Shown: positions 1-11,419, counted from the first letter of the stretch. The stretch is DNA of 64,000 nucleotides from Viola odorata (GCA_963691705.1 OY829544.1:42181917-42245916), one strand, 5' to 3'. Made by a program: numbers and translations. The notes: generated by a model not told the origin, from the sequence alone.

Positions 1-2
1 CC

Positions 3-341
3 CATGTGTAGAGGAAGCGAGAATCTGTAATGCCACATCTTAGTATACACAGTGAACTCTCCACGTTCAGTAGGAGAATTGAAACCTTTGTCAAGAGAAG
101 AGAGCATTGCTCCATATAGCTTGTCATCCAACTTTATATTAAAGCGATCAAAGTCCCTATCTAGATTTGCCTTAGTCTTGAAAGAGCTCACAATGGAACT
201 CCTTGCTGCAACAAGATCATGTTTCCCAGAGATAGAAGAAGATTCCTTAGCCTTAGCTGTCGGGCGTCCAGATTCCTTGATATTGCTATCAACGGTTGCC
301 TTGGCATGCCTATTGTTCCTCATAGAAGGTTTAAGAGCCAT
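3..341 (-). CDS. Partial ORF, Tat-type retrotransposon antisense-ORF protein (N-terminal part)
   Basis: An uninterrupted reading frame starts at the ATG at 339-341 and leaves the window after 113 residues without a stop. The first 45 residues are basic and rich in Ser, Thr and Ala. Later comes a segment ending in WHYRFSLPLH, which resembles the motif around FRYGFWFPVDSF in the ORF at 40.5 kb and the plant 'putative gypsy-type transposon' family. In Tat-lineage elements such ORFs lie between pol and the 3' LTR and are read antisense to gag-pol. That fits here, because a plus-strand LTR-like sequence follows at about 749-1650. Function is unknown. Family placement is inference from short motifs; the open frame itself is certain. 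Confidence 0.5.
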   Translation of the reverse strand, partial: MALKPSMRNNRHAKATVDSNIKESGRPTAKAKESSSISGKHDLVAARSSIVSSFKTKANLDRDFDRFNIKLDDKLYGAMLSSLDKGFNSPTERGEFTVYTKMWHYRFSLPLHM

Positions 342-452
342 TGTTAATCGAGTTTTCTAAAAATGAAGTTTTTAGAAAGAAGGTAGGGCAAATCTTAGAA
401 ACATAAACCAGAAAACGCTAAAGAAAGGGGAAAATGAATCTCTAAAGCTCGA

Positions 453-460
453 TTTATATT
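453..460 (-). promoter_or_regulatory. TATA-like box for the left-edge ORF
   Basis: On the minus strand ATATAAAT lies about 110 bp upstream of the ATG at 341. A pyrimidine-rich leader without another in-frame ATG separates them. This is the expected layout for a promoter serving the antisense ORF independently of the LTR promoter. It is supported only by motif and distance. Confidence 0.3.
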
Positions 461-748
461 AAAATTAAGAAACCGCCACCGTCGATAAGTCCAATGAAAA
501 AGAGACACGCAACGTTACACCTAAGCGCAGGCTGGGTGCAATAACTGTACAGTAACAATCATCATTGCAAAGATACGATCATAAACGTCTTGAAATTTAA
601 ACTTGACAATTATCCTTATCATAGTCGAGAGAAGATACAACGATTATGGAAGATAGTCATCATGACAACAATCACAAATAACCAAGTGACTCAAGGAAGA
701 AGGTAATAAGAATGAGCTAAATAGCAAATAATCGTTGTTTGTTTGGCT

Positions 749-1650
749 TCTGATAACATATTGAGAAATCAAACCATTTAACTTTTGTGCTCACGTGATA
801 ATTAAAATGCATGTTATATGATAGCAAAAAAGAGTACCAAATTTAAGTTCGCTGCAATCCTATAACAACGACCTTAGTTTAGCGACGAAGTCCAACCAGA
901 AAACGAACTCCCTAAAGTAAGCGAGATAACATGCCCCAGCAACCTAACCACTTGTGAACAACACAACGACATGTGATCAAGTCGCCACAAGTCAAGCGAT
1001 TTCGTGTTCAGAATATTAGCGACTTGGAAGTTTATCATATCGCTAAACAAACCAGCAATCAGATGGTTGGCGAGCTCATAAGCTCGCTACCTCGTCAGAT
1101 CTATTTTTCATTAACTATAGACAAAAAACATAAAGCATTTAATGTTTCTATTAAAAGAAGACGCGCCACATTAATTAAAGCCTGAAAAGCCAATATTCCT
1201 TTAGGGAACAAAAGACTCGAAAAATCAAAAGTTGCATTTTGTACAACATTGACTAAGATGTTATAAAAAGAAATGACAAATATATCTTCAAGGGATGGGG
1301 TTTATGACCTATATAAACCCCCTCATTTTTAGGCATAACCAATTGAATACTATCATAAATACACAAAACAACACAAATTCTCTAGTAATTACTGCACTTT
1401 ATTCTTGCTTTAATCATTTTCAAATCCTTCATTATTGATTCCTTGAGTTAAAATTTCCAAACACTTGAATCTAACATAAGATTCAGAGCGTTTGACACAA
1501 AGAGAATCTAACTTAAACTTGAGAGCGTTTGACACAAGGTAAAAAGTAAGGATCAAGGAGCCACACATCGAGATTCAAGAGACGACATCAACCTAATCAC
1601 CTTTTAATCAATCCTAAACACATGCCTCATGCTCAAACATTATTAGAAAG
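749..1650 (+). mobile_element. LTR-like sequence (probable 3' LTR of the left-edge element)
   Basis: The stretch has the look of a plant LTR U3/R/U5. There is a strong TATA box (TATATAAA, 1310-1317), then a transcribed-leader-like segment with two copies of GAGCGTTTGACACAA (about 1486 and 1526). No coding sequence is convincing; the 70-codon frame at 973-1185 has no family features. Boundaries are approximate. A possible TG start lies near 749 and an end near 1620-1650, but I see no second LTR or target duplication. Confidence 0.3.
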
Positions 1651-1945
1651 TTATTATTTTTAAATATTGTTTAGGTTGTTACTTTTTTTTAAGATCGATC
1701 GTATTCATATGAGATAAATATTTTATTAGAAGACCACATGGGACGCTTAGAGAGAACGAAATATGCTCAAATACTATCTTGAAATGACGGGGAAATAGTG
1801 AGTTTTATATTTTGGTTTTTCTATTTTTTTCAATTAAATACTTTATGTTATTGTTATTGTTATGGCAAAAAGAAACATAATTTCTTTCTTTAAATAAAAA
1901 AGACAAAAAGAAATAGAAATTATTTTTTATATGTATTTGGTGATA

Positions 1946-2567
1946 CAGTAGAAACTCGATAAATTAATACTCGATTATTTAATAAACTCTCTAAGATAAT
2001 ATTTTTGGCCGGTCCCGACTCGGGGATAGGGTGCTAAATTAATAATTCGCTAAAATTATAAGATAATACATTTTTGATAATTTCTTTAGACCCCATATAA
2101 AATATAAATTAATAATTCCTTATATATAGCATATTACATGAATGATTTATGAAGGTTTCTTGAAAAATGACTCAATTGTCTTTTGTTTTTTGTTGAAATC
2201 AATTTCCCCTTGAATGTCGTCTCTAATTTGTTTGTGTTAACCTACAGTATTTTGATCTTGTTTATATAGAAAATATTTTTAATGTCCATAAAGTGATACA
2301 TTGAACACAAGAAGCATAATAAGGTGGGAGATTGAAGGTTTCTTTCAAATTGGGCCCTTCATTTGATATACAGTACATGCATTGTATACAATAATTACAG
2401 TAAGTGGAAGCTTGAAAGGTGTTTGTAAACTAAGTATTTTACTATAAATTAATAAAATATTAATTAATATATAAATTAATAATTATTAATTTATCGATTA
2501 ATTAATAACTCTTTTAATTAATAAATTTTGGTCGTCCCAAGTATATTATTTTATAGAGTTTCTACTG
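1946..2567. mobile_element. pogo/Emigrant-like MITE, 622 bp
   Basis: Terminal inverted repeats begin CAGTAGAAACTC at the left and end GAGTTTCTACTG at the right, with related AT-rich sequence for about 24 bp inward. A TA dinucleotide flanks each side (1944-1945 and 2568-2569), the expected target duplication of Tc1/mariner/pogo elements. The ends closely resemble the Arabidopsis Emigrant family termini. There is no transposase frame, so it is non-autonomous. It lies about 260 bp upstream of the TATA-like box of the SAP-domain gene. Confidence 0.85.
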
Positions 2568-2828
2568 TATTTGGGAGTTGCTCGCCAAATGGCGCCTTTC
2601 TTAGCACCAGCATGTGCTTTTAGTCCGTGGGCCCGAAAGCACTCTCACTTTTTTCACCACTACCAAACAGCCCGTTTCAGTGACGACAGAAATGTCAACG
2701 TAATCAACGGCTGTTCGTGTGCCAAGTAGGAAGCGAAAAAGAATCAGATCCCTTCCTTTCTTCCCCTGCATTCACACTACGTGTCGCCCAACACAAAATA
2801 AGCTGCACTGTCCGTCCTTCAGCCCATG

Positions 2829-2835
2829 ACATAAA
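2829..2835 (+). promoter_or_regulatory. TATA-like box of the SAP-domain gene
   Basis: ATAAATA lies upstream of a C/T-rich leader typical of a plant 5' UTR (about 2860-3109). Transcription probably starts near 2860. The frames reported within 2842-3373 belong to untranslated leader and intron. Confidence 0.35.
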
Positions 2836-3109
2836 TACGGATTGACCATTTTACCCTTATCCGTCACTATAATTCCCATCTCCATCTTCCTCGTCACTTT
2901 CAAGCAGCAGCCTTTTCTTCTTCTGCTCCACCTTCTTCTCACTGATCACTCACTACTTACTCATTTAACACAACAACTACCCGAAATCCGCTGCCTTTTC
3001 TTTCTCCAATTTCTCGAAACCCTAGAAAAAAATATACAGCACAACCTCTTTTTTCCTTTTTCTTTTCTCGTACAATCATTGCAGATAAACTCCTTTGCAG
3101 CGATTACAG

Positions 3110-3533
3110 GTGTTGTTCTTTTCTTTCGTACTAATTTGCTTGGTTTTCCTGTCAACTGTTTGTTGCCGAGAAAATAAGAAAAAAACCCTTCACTTTCCTT
3201 GTAGTTTTACATTTTTGTGCAACATTTGGTTTTATTCCGTCGCTTTTCCGTTTTTTGCTCTTGTAATAGAAATTATTTTTCTGACTTTTGAGTTCCACGC
3301 ATTGATTGATGTATTGATGACGGGAAACAGAAGTTGTGTGCTTCATTGTTTGGTTAAGTTGCGTAAAGAATAAGCCAATTCAGGTTTTAGAAATGAAGCT
3401 AATTTTCCTTCTTTTCAAAGAAGTACTAATTCTTAATTTTTTGCGTATTATAGGCTCATTATTTGGTGTTGATAGAATTTGTGGTTTTGTGTTTCAATTT
3501 TACTTTAATCTTGTTGTTTTCACTTTTTTCCAG
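3110..3533 (+). other. Probable 5'-UTR intron of the SAP-domain gene
   Basis: The sequence goes from an AG|GTGTTG donor at 3110 to a pyrimidine-rich tract and CAG acceptor at 3531-3533. It is T-rich throughout. The acceptor lies 21 bp upstream of the start codon at 3555. Leader introns are common in plant genes. The acceptor is convincing; the donor is weaker. Confidence 0.45.
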
Positions 3534-3554
3534 GGTAAATACACTGGAAATATC

Positions 3555-6500
3555 ATGGAGTGGGATCTCTGGGGTCCGCCATATGAACCAGGTCCTCCTT
3601 TGCTGTTCATCACTCTTTATTTATAATTCAATGCAATGATCGACTTGGTCGGTGGTTGCGTCTTCTTGTTGTTGTTGATCTGGTCCAATTTATTGTTTTG
3701 GTTGCAGAAGGAAGCAGTTGTTATCATGCTCAAAGTGTACCCCGTCGTCAATTCTATTTTGGTTATGGCTTTGGTATGTATCTGCCTCTTTTTGAACCCA
3801 TTTTGTAACTCCTGTAGTGTCTATGTCTATCTGAGTTTGTCCATGTGTGTGTTTTTGTGTTTCTAACGGGATGTTTACAAAACTTGAATAGATGTGCTTG
3901 AGGAAGATGCCTTAAATGAGAAATCCTGTATGCAAGTGCTGGGAATTTTGATTGCAAATGCGGATAAAGAAATTGATGATCTTGAAAAAGGCCTGGTATC
4001 TTTACAAAGTGAGTTGGCATTGGTCGAAAATGAAGAATGGTCTGAAATATGTTGCAAAGTTTTGAGAGAAAAGATTGATTCCCTTGATGTTTCGATACAA
4101 ACAATGAGAAATAAAGACAGAAATGATGTTGAGGTTCATCTACTGATGCACACGCAACCTGCTGAAACACTAGATGGAATTTTGAGAGGGCTAGCCAGAA
4201 ATTATCCCAGTAAGAAAGACAAGCAGGTCTGTCTCTTGAATTTTCTCATCAATGCTCTTCTTTTTACAAATAAAATAAAATTGAAGCTCAAAGTAGTGAT
4301 GTAGATACCCATCTATTTTCTGTTTGCTTAAAAATCTGATAAATGTGAATTTGTTGCTTATGCGCATGTTTTCTGTTTGCTTGGCAATGTTGTCCTTATT
4401 AATGTGACAAGGACTTGAGGTATTGTCCCCTGACTGATTTTTGAGATGCTTGATTATGTTTTGAACACTTTCACTGGTTTTGCTCACTGATGTATTATGC
4501 ATTACTGGTGCTATAGTGCTTACACTATGTGGTATGCTGTGCATTTTTCCATTATCTGGTCATGTTTTTCGACTTTCTTTTTTCTTTTGGTCTTTTGTGT
4601 GTGTTTTGGTTGGAATTACTCAGTATTAGTTCTACACCAACTCACTGAAAATTAAGATGACACATTGCCAATTCTTGCTTTTGTAGTAAATTTTATCACA
4701 AGTCTTTGTTTGCGGTTCCTTCTCAGGCATTTTGCTTTTAGGATCTATTTGGTTTACATTTTCATTTTTCAAATGACAAATGATCCTTTCTGTTCTTCCT
4801 TTGGCAATGAACAGTTTAAGGATGTTAAGGCTGCTGTTGCCGTAGATACAAGCCTTGATGCCTCAAGACATGCAACTGATGTTTCGGATGTGAACAAAAG
4901 ATTCAGATGCTGTAACTCAGAGATAATTGCAAATGAGAAAATTGAAAAAGCCTCTGCTATTCTGGCAGAACATAATTCAATTTCAACTGCACCGGTCAAT
5001 GTTCATGAGAAGACAAGTAATGATATTAAGACTGTTAAGGTCCAGAGGCTCTATCCCTGGTTGCTTTAATTTTATGTATATTATTTTCCTTCACGTTGAG
5101 ATGAAGAGAATGCAAAATTTTGAGCTTTTGGATCCACCTCAAGGTTGTGTTGACAGATGGTTGATGTGGCTATCACATTGCATTTGCAACCACTGAGTCA
5201 CTGTTCTACTAATAATGAAGTGTTGTGAGCTGTTCAGCTTGAATGTGCTCTGTTATAACTGTTCTATCACTTGGCATTTCTCTTTATTGTGTGTTTATGG
5301 TTCTGAGATGTTTTTTATGTGCATAATTCTGAAAACCTAATCTCTCACACATGTTTTTGTGAAACTCTTCATTAATCATATGCCTGGAAAATATCCCTGG
5401 GGAAAGATGATTTCTTATTTTCCAAAGAAATGAAGTAAAGAATCCGTAAGCTGGATATGTCCTGTAATGAAAGTACTTATGTATTCCATTCTTCTGAGTT
5501 TTATTCTTTATGTTGTTAAATTCATGTATCAGACAGGTTTTCTGGAGGAAAAAAAAAATCTTCGTGTATTGTATATGCATGCTTACTTTTTCTTTTAGCT
5601 ATGATTTGAAAGTTCTTTTTGCTGAAGAAACTTTGACCAACTGGTCTTGTTGCGTCGTCCTGATGTCTTACTTGGTTTTAACTTTGAACAGTGTGAAAAT
5701 ACAAGTGTTGAAGATGTCAACCCACCTTCTACTAAATTGGGAGCTGGTCCCTCCGAGGTGAAGGAATTATCAAGCAACGCTGCTCAAAATAGTGTGAAGG
5801 TGGAAGCAAAAGAAAATGGTTTACATTCTGATGACAGAGTGATGGTCCAAAATGCACCTTTGCTGGCTTTGAATGAGGGGAGTCCTGACAATGAAAGGAT
5901 TAAAACTCAGGTATTTTTTAAGTACTGGGTCATATATAATTCACAGTTCTAATGGAATATTCTTTCCCCTTGCCACTACTCTATTGTCGGAAACATGATG
6001 TGCAAATCAAGGGAGAGCTATTGTAAGAGTTTCCACATTAGATGTCTGTCTTAATCTGAAAAAAATAGTGATTAAAAGAAAAGACATTTCTAGGATTGCG
6101 CTCTAAGAAAGCCACTTATCCTTACCTGCATTACAGGAGAATGTTGATACTAGGAAGGATGACAAAATGGTAATTGGAATACGATTTGAACCCTGATTCA
6201 GCTGCCCCTTGCTTTGAGATCTGGGACCTGAGTACAAGGGCTTTCACATTAGGTTTGCGCAAGAATACAAATGACATAATCAGTACTCAATCACGAGAGA
6301 TTGAAGCTATAATTAAGTAACAGTTCTAACAACTGGAAATGATAATGACCCACTGAAGCTACGAGTAAATTTGGGGCCTATGTCAAGTGCCATATCATGA
6401 GCACTCGTGGACTTCATGCATATAGCACCTGTTTATGCATGTAATGCAAATCATTCCATTTTTGCTGTTATACAAATAATGCTTACATGCTTGTTCTGTT

Positions 6501-7941
6501 CTCTATACCTTGGGCAGCCTTCAAAAGCAAGTGCTTGTACTTTGAACAGCATTATTTCTACAGAAGATGCTGTATCCTTGGATTCACCATTGAAGTCTAT
6601 GGTGAAGAAGATAGATCTTCACAAAGGGATCAAGGTACAAGTACCTCTCACTTACTATTTAATTTAGACCACCTAGATCATTGTAGCTGATACTAACTTA
6701 TTATTTTTGGTTCTTTCCTTTTTGTATGAAATGAACAGTCTGAAAATGTGGTCGTGGAAGATTTAGGCTTGAATACTAAAATGCATGCAGCTGATGACTC
6801 CAAAGAATTAAAGCTGTGCAAACCTGGTTTAAAAGTGACCGAAAAGGAGAGAATCAAGGACCACATTAGGGCTACTGGAAAGGAGAAAATCTCAAGCTTT
6901 TCTCTGAACCCTAAGAGCAAAGGAAACTGTCCAAGAATGTATAAGGTACAAGTCCTTACTTTGTTTGAGTTTGCATTTAAGATGTTTATGATATTAGCCC
7001 TTGCTTTGCCTCTGCATTCCTATAACATGTCCTCCTAAACATTTTCTTTTAAGCAGCCTGCTGGTGCTATTGTCAGAAACGTAAATGCAGAAGCCTTGAG
7101 ATATGTAACTGGGTTCAGTGGGAGGAAAGAAAACCCTGCTTCCAGATTCTGTCCTTCTGAAGAGGCAAAAAGATATAACTCGGACACAGAACAAAGACTG
7201 TGTGATTTTCCAGTGAAAGTTGCACGCAAAAGGATAGCAAAAGTGTCTATGATTGCTGCAACTAATGATGTAGTTTATCGTCATTCATCTCCAAAGACAA
7301 AACGGAAGAAGATAAATCCTCCACAAATTCTAAAGGTCAGAGAGGCTTATCTGATTGACACAGAAAATTGTGCATTGACTTCACTTGTAGACCTGCGGGA
7401 TCAGAAAGGGAGAAATTCCGGCAAGCTACAGCAAACGGAGGAAGGAAAACCTATGAGAGAGAGAGTTCAAATGGTTGAAATTGATACTGATAATAATATG
7501 CCAAAAGAAAAGGCAAAAGGAGGTGTCAAGTTAACTCTACTCAAAGAAATTGATTTATCTACAATGCTTGTTCCTTCTGTTTCAGACTGCAAAGTGCAGC
7601 AAAAATCGGAAATTGGTTTACTAGAGGGTAGTTTAAAGCAATCAAATGGAAACAAGAAAAGAAAGAGTGGAAATGTACCGGATGCTTTGGGGAGCCCATT
7701 TGTTCAAATTGACTCCTCCAGTTCTCACCAAAATGAAATTAATGATGCAAGTGCCGACGACCTTTCAGTCTCCAAGGGCTACTTAATTGGTGACTCTGGT
7801 TCTGATGACAAAAAGTTGAAAGATCTGAAGCTATATGAACTTCGGGCCCTTGCAAAGCAACATAAACTAAGCAAGTATTCTAAACTTACAAAGGGTTTGC
7901 TGGTTGAACGCTTAACTGATCAAATTGCTAAAACCTCCTAG
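3555..7941 (+). CDS. Uncharacterised SAP-domain nuclear protein, 707 aa, spliced
   Basis: Coding exons: 3555-3591, 3708-3773, 3892-4226, 4815-5039, 5692-5910, 6137-6169 (33-nt microexon), 6518-6634, 6739-6945 and 7057-7941. All introns are GT-AG and phases agree across every junction, giving 707 residues. The N-terminus (MEWDLWGPPYEP) is aromatic and Pro-rich. Residues about 45-110 are a Leu/Glu-rich likely coiled coil. The middle is polar and probably disordered, with basic clusters KTKRKK and KKRK that could be nuclear localisation signals. The last 38 residues (LKLYELRALAKQH to the end) match a SAP motif, a DNA-binding helix-extension-helix known from chromatin-associated proteins. I do not recognise a named orthologue. 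A role in chromatin or nucleic-acid binding is inferred from SAP alone. The microexon is the least certain exon. No disabling change was seen. Confidence 0.85.
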
Positions 7942-9393
7942 GCCTTGTACAGCCTGGTATCCATTTTCCATCTATGTTTGTTTCCTTTTTCTCGTCCTTG
8001 TGGGCATCTCGGCTTTTAGTTTTCAGCTGTCTGAATACTTTTCTGGTGGCTTTTACTACATAACAATCGGAGGTAACATCTTCTATTACCTAGAGCATGT
8101 TACCACTTAAAACACAACTGCAGTTGGCACATAGATGAAAGACTAATCTAGTGATAGAGAGGAAGAGAGATACTGGAAATAGGGCCCTGAGACTTGTTGC
8201 TGAAGCTGTCATTTCATGAATGGTATCGAGTCTTCTGCTGTTTTATGTTTGTGATGAAGGTGGCAGCGATTCCTTCTAAGGACCCTCTTTGTATAGTCCA
8301 TTTTTTGCTGACAAGTGTTTCTAGGAGCTTCGCTGGGATTCAACCGTCACAAGATGTTGGCTCTACCTCATATTTCTCTCTACTAAACAAGCTTTTCTTG
8401 TGGATTTTTGTAGAGGATGTATGAGCTAGTAAGAAGATACTGTAGAAAAGCCATATCTTCACTCAGTGGCATTCTTTACTAAATGTTTGTAAGAAATGTT
8501 GGTAAAGAAGCGCGCAGTCCTTATGGAACAGATGACAAAGGTTTTAGTATGTAAGCATCCAGTTCTTGTTGTACTGACCGGTTTAGTATATGCTGATATA
8601 TAAAAGAATGCAGTTGGTATATATGTTTGGGTTCTTTTTTCTCCTGTACATATGCCGCGTTGTTAGTTAGACTGTCATCTTCTCTGATCGTTTTACAGTT
8701 GAGAGACAAGGACAAGTGGTTGGTTCAACATCTTAATTATAAAGCTGTTCGATAATGAATCATATAATCCACTGTCACTCATAGCTAGGCAGTCTACAAA
8801 ATATATTAACTTATTAGCTGTTCGATAATGGTTTTCAGGAACTGTTTTGCCAAGTTATAGTCATAGTGTATTGATGATGACATGAACCGCCACAAATCTG
8901 AATGCGAATGTTTTTATAATCTACTGAAAGAAAGATGTATTTTCTTAGTATTCTCAAGCATTGCACATATATGTTCACTCACATAAGACTCTTTTTGTTC
9001 TCAACTTATGGTTGCAAATATGGGTTTCCTGGAAATGGGTTGTCCTAATTAGTTAGGGATTGTAAGCAAAGAAAGAAAAGTGAATTTGCTCTGCCTCCTC
9101 CTCTGTAGTCTGTTCAAACTTGAAACCGTTGATTTTCCCTCTACAAGAAGGGCAGATTAGTAATTAATTACAAGTAAACAAAGGGCGCGCATATTTCGAT
9201 TTGCAACGATAAAAAATAGCCGTTTCGAGACATCTTATTCTCTCCCTTCAGAAATCCATACATAAACAGGAATGGAACAAGAAAGAGCCGTTGATTACTA
9301 ATTCGACTTGATTGTCAAGAAATTTCAGTATTCTTCAACTAAAAACCTCATCCATCCTGCTAATCCAACATCAGTTAGGACTCCTTGCTTGTC
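7942..9393 (+). other. 3' UTR of the SAP gene and intergenic DNA
   Basis: No reading frame here has coding character. The part up to about 8700 reads like a long plant 3' UTR (T-rich, short frames at 7925-8110 and 8194-8424 in different phases). A direct repeat of GCTGTTCGATAATG occurs at about 8743 and 8818. The remainder is intergenic and runs into the promoter of the membrane-protein gene. Confidence 0.4.
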
Positions 9394-9400
9394 TATAAAA
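9394..9400 (+). promoter_or_regulatory. TATA box of the membrane-protein gene
   Basis: TATAAAA lies 199 bp upstream of the ATG at 9599. A C/T-rich leader typical of plant 5' UTRs separates them. Confidence 0.45.
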
Positions 9401-9598
9401 TTGGAGTTTACTCTGTTTCATCTCCTTTTTCCAATTTCTCCAAATTTATCAGTTCGATTCTCTCTGCCACTCCATTACTATTACTGGGTATTGGGTATTC
9501 AAAATCCTCCTTCCAAAAATCAAAAACATTATCAGTTCTCTTTACTGGGTGCCACAATTAAGTAGCCAAATTCTGTTCCTTTCCATTTTCAGACCATC

Positions 9599-10357
9599 AT
9601 GACCGTATTCAGCACAGAACCAGATCATTCTCCACAACCCAAGCAAGAAATCAAGTTTCTCATGGTCAGATCTGATGACCTAATCACCATTCTCTCCAAA
9701 ACTCATCCACCCAACACGAAAGTAATCACCTTTACCGGAAAGACCCGAACTTGCAAAACCGCCATCAACAAGAAAAAGAAGAAGAAGAAGAACAGAGACA
9801 GCAAAACGAGGATGGTGTTGACGAAGGCTCTGGATGACATTGTAAACGTGAACACGATCTTCACCGTGGCTGTATTCCTGGGCTTGTCCTATGCATCCCC
9901 GAGCCAGCTGCAGGGATTAGAGAACCGACGGGATTGCAAATCGAGTCTTGAGGTGGCAAAAGATCTGATCCTGTACGAAGTGGTTTCCTTCGCTTGCTTC
10001 CTCCTCTCCAGCTTGGTTGCCAAATCCCTGAAGCTATACATCAACATGGTGTTTCCTCATCCCAGATTCAAGAACCTAAAGGGTTTTGTTAGGGTTTTAG
10101 AATGCATCATGTTTACTCTGTCGCTGATGGCATCGATTGTTGGGGTTTTGTTCTTAACACTGTCACTTGTGGATGTGATACAGATAAGGATTGGGTTGTT
10201 GTCATGTGGAAGCGATCACGCTCGTTCTGCAGTTGCCGCGCTGGCTCTCATTGTGCCATTTGCTGTGCTTTCTTATTTCTCATCCGTTATACTGTCTGTT
10301 TTTTCTTTGACTTGGGATACACAGTCTTGTAAAAAACCAATTACTTGCCCTATATAA
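9599..10357 (+). CDS. Plant-specific membrane protein, 252 aa, intronless
   Basis: This is a single open frame from ATG 9599. The hydrophilic N-terminus (residues 1-75) carries seven consecutive lysines at 58-64. A conserved-looking block follows (VLTKALDDIVNVNTIFTVAV, then GLSYASPSQ). Hydrophobic segments lie at about 85-100 (weak), 124-142, 166-192 and 210-236, suggesting three or four transmembrane helices. The overall look recalls a small family of plant membrane proteins that includes Arabidopsis MEE60-type proteins; this link is from memory and is only tentative. A later in-frame ATG (residue 72, just before VLTKALDD) could be an alternative start and would remove the Lys tract. Biochemical role unknown. 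The gene appears intact. Confidence 0.75.
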   Translation: MTVFSTEPDHSPQPKQEIKFLMVRSDDLITILSKTHPPNTKVITFTGKTRTCKTAINKKKKKKKNRDSKTRMVLTKALDDIVNVNTIFTVAVFLGLSYASPSQLQGLENRRDCKSSLEVAKDLILYEVVSFACFLLSSLVAKSLKLYINMVFPHPRFKNLKGFVRVLECIMFTLSLMASIVGVLFLTLSLVDVIQIRIGLLSCGSDHARSAVAALALIVPFAVLSYFSSVILSVFSLTWDTQSCKKPITCPI

Positions 10358-11108
10358 AAAAATTGTATATATTTTTTCTCAATTGCTTCTCATCTGTATA
10401 TCAATCTAAGCCTTGATTTAGCTAATTACATAAGTTGCTGTAATAATTTAGGTATTCTTAATGAAACCTTTCCTTTTATAGTATGGGACAAAAGAATGTT
10501 TCCAAAACACATGTGTTCACTTACTTCATTGTTGTTCAATTCTTCAATCAAATTAGATTATAGGTCTTGTTCATCTAACATCATCAGCTGATGCACATCA
10601 CGCCAATTTATTTTGTCTACAAATTGGTTGTGGCATCTTTTTGTGTGCGCCTGCTATGTCGTATTTTATGTATTTATGGTGGCCAAAATTCATTTCCCTC
10701 TTTTTTTACTAATGAATCACGATAAAATAGTTAATACTTGATTTCATAAAATAATTTAATGTAGCAAACGACATGGGAAGATTGATGTGGAGAATCAGTT
10801 TCTCATCCGTCTGGAGTACTTTCTCCTTGGAATAACAGTTCCATGTCATTGCAATTCACCCCTTTACATCCTCATGTCATGGTAAAAATCCATTATAAAA
10901 ATAAGGAATTTACAAATATATAATACAATATACGCGATTAATTCTATACAATACCACATCACATGGTAATGGTAATAGTACCTCGTATGAATTCACTTAA
11001 ATAATTCAAATCCATATTGGAATACCCGTTTGATAGGTTGTTGAGATCCGTAAAAAATAATACAATTTATCAACGGCTAGTAAAAAAAGATTATAAACAT
11101 TGGTAAGA
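10358..11108. other. Intergenic DNA, no gene seen
   Basis: AT-rich sequence with a probable 3' UTR and poly(A) region up to about 10500. No frame has coding character and no RNA gene was recognised. Confidence 0.4.
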
Positions 11109-11298
11109 GAGTAAAATTTAGGTACATATATGTACCCACTACTCATTACATCATGATTTAGGATGATGACACCTACTCTAAATAGTGTCTAAAAGTGTCA
11201 AGAATAGTGGTATTCTAGTACTATTTGGGGTAGGTGTCATTATCTTAGATCATAATGTACTGAGTAGTGGGTACATCGTATGTACCTAAGTTTTTTCC
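11109..11298. mobile_element. 190-bp MITE with 9-bp target duplication (Mutator-like)
   Basis: Almost the whole element is an imperfect palindrome. The left arm (AGGTACATATATGTACCCAC onward) pairs with the right arm for about 70 bp, through the segment GATGACACCTACTCTAAATAG. The 9-bp direct repeat TTGGTAAGA flanks it exactly at 11100-11108 and 11299-11307. A 9-bp duplication is characteristic of Mutator-like elements. No coding capacity. The duplication is read directly; the superfamily is inferred from its length. Confidence 0.8.
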
Positions 11299-11419
11299 TT
11301 GGTAAGATATTCAATTTCACATGGAAGTAAAGTTGAAGAAAATCATTCACAATGATCAGGAAATAGTAAAAAATTATATTGAAATAACAAAAATAAAAGA
11401 ATAAAAGAAAAGCAATTTA

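Noticed and set aside
973..1185. 70-codon plus-strand frame as a gene
   Set aside because: It lies in LTR-like sequence, has no motif, and is not preceded by a promoter.
2842..3866. Several plus- and minus-strand frames of 60-111 codons
   Set aside because: They lie in the 5' UTR, introns and shifted frames of the SAP gene. Splice sites and phase explain the region without them.
3763..4170. 135-codon minus-strand frame
   Set aside because: It is antisense to exons 2-3 of the SAP gene and has no family features.
7096..7941. A separate 281-codon gene
   Set aside because: It is the last exon of the SAP gene; a good acceptor at 7056 and matching phase join it to the upstream exons.
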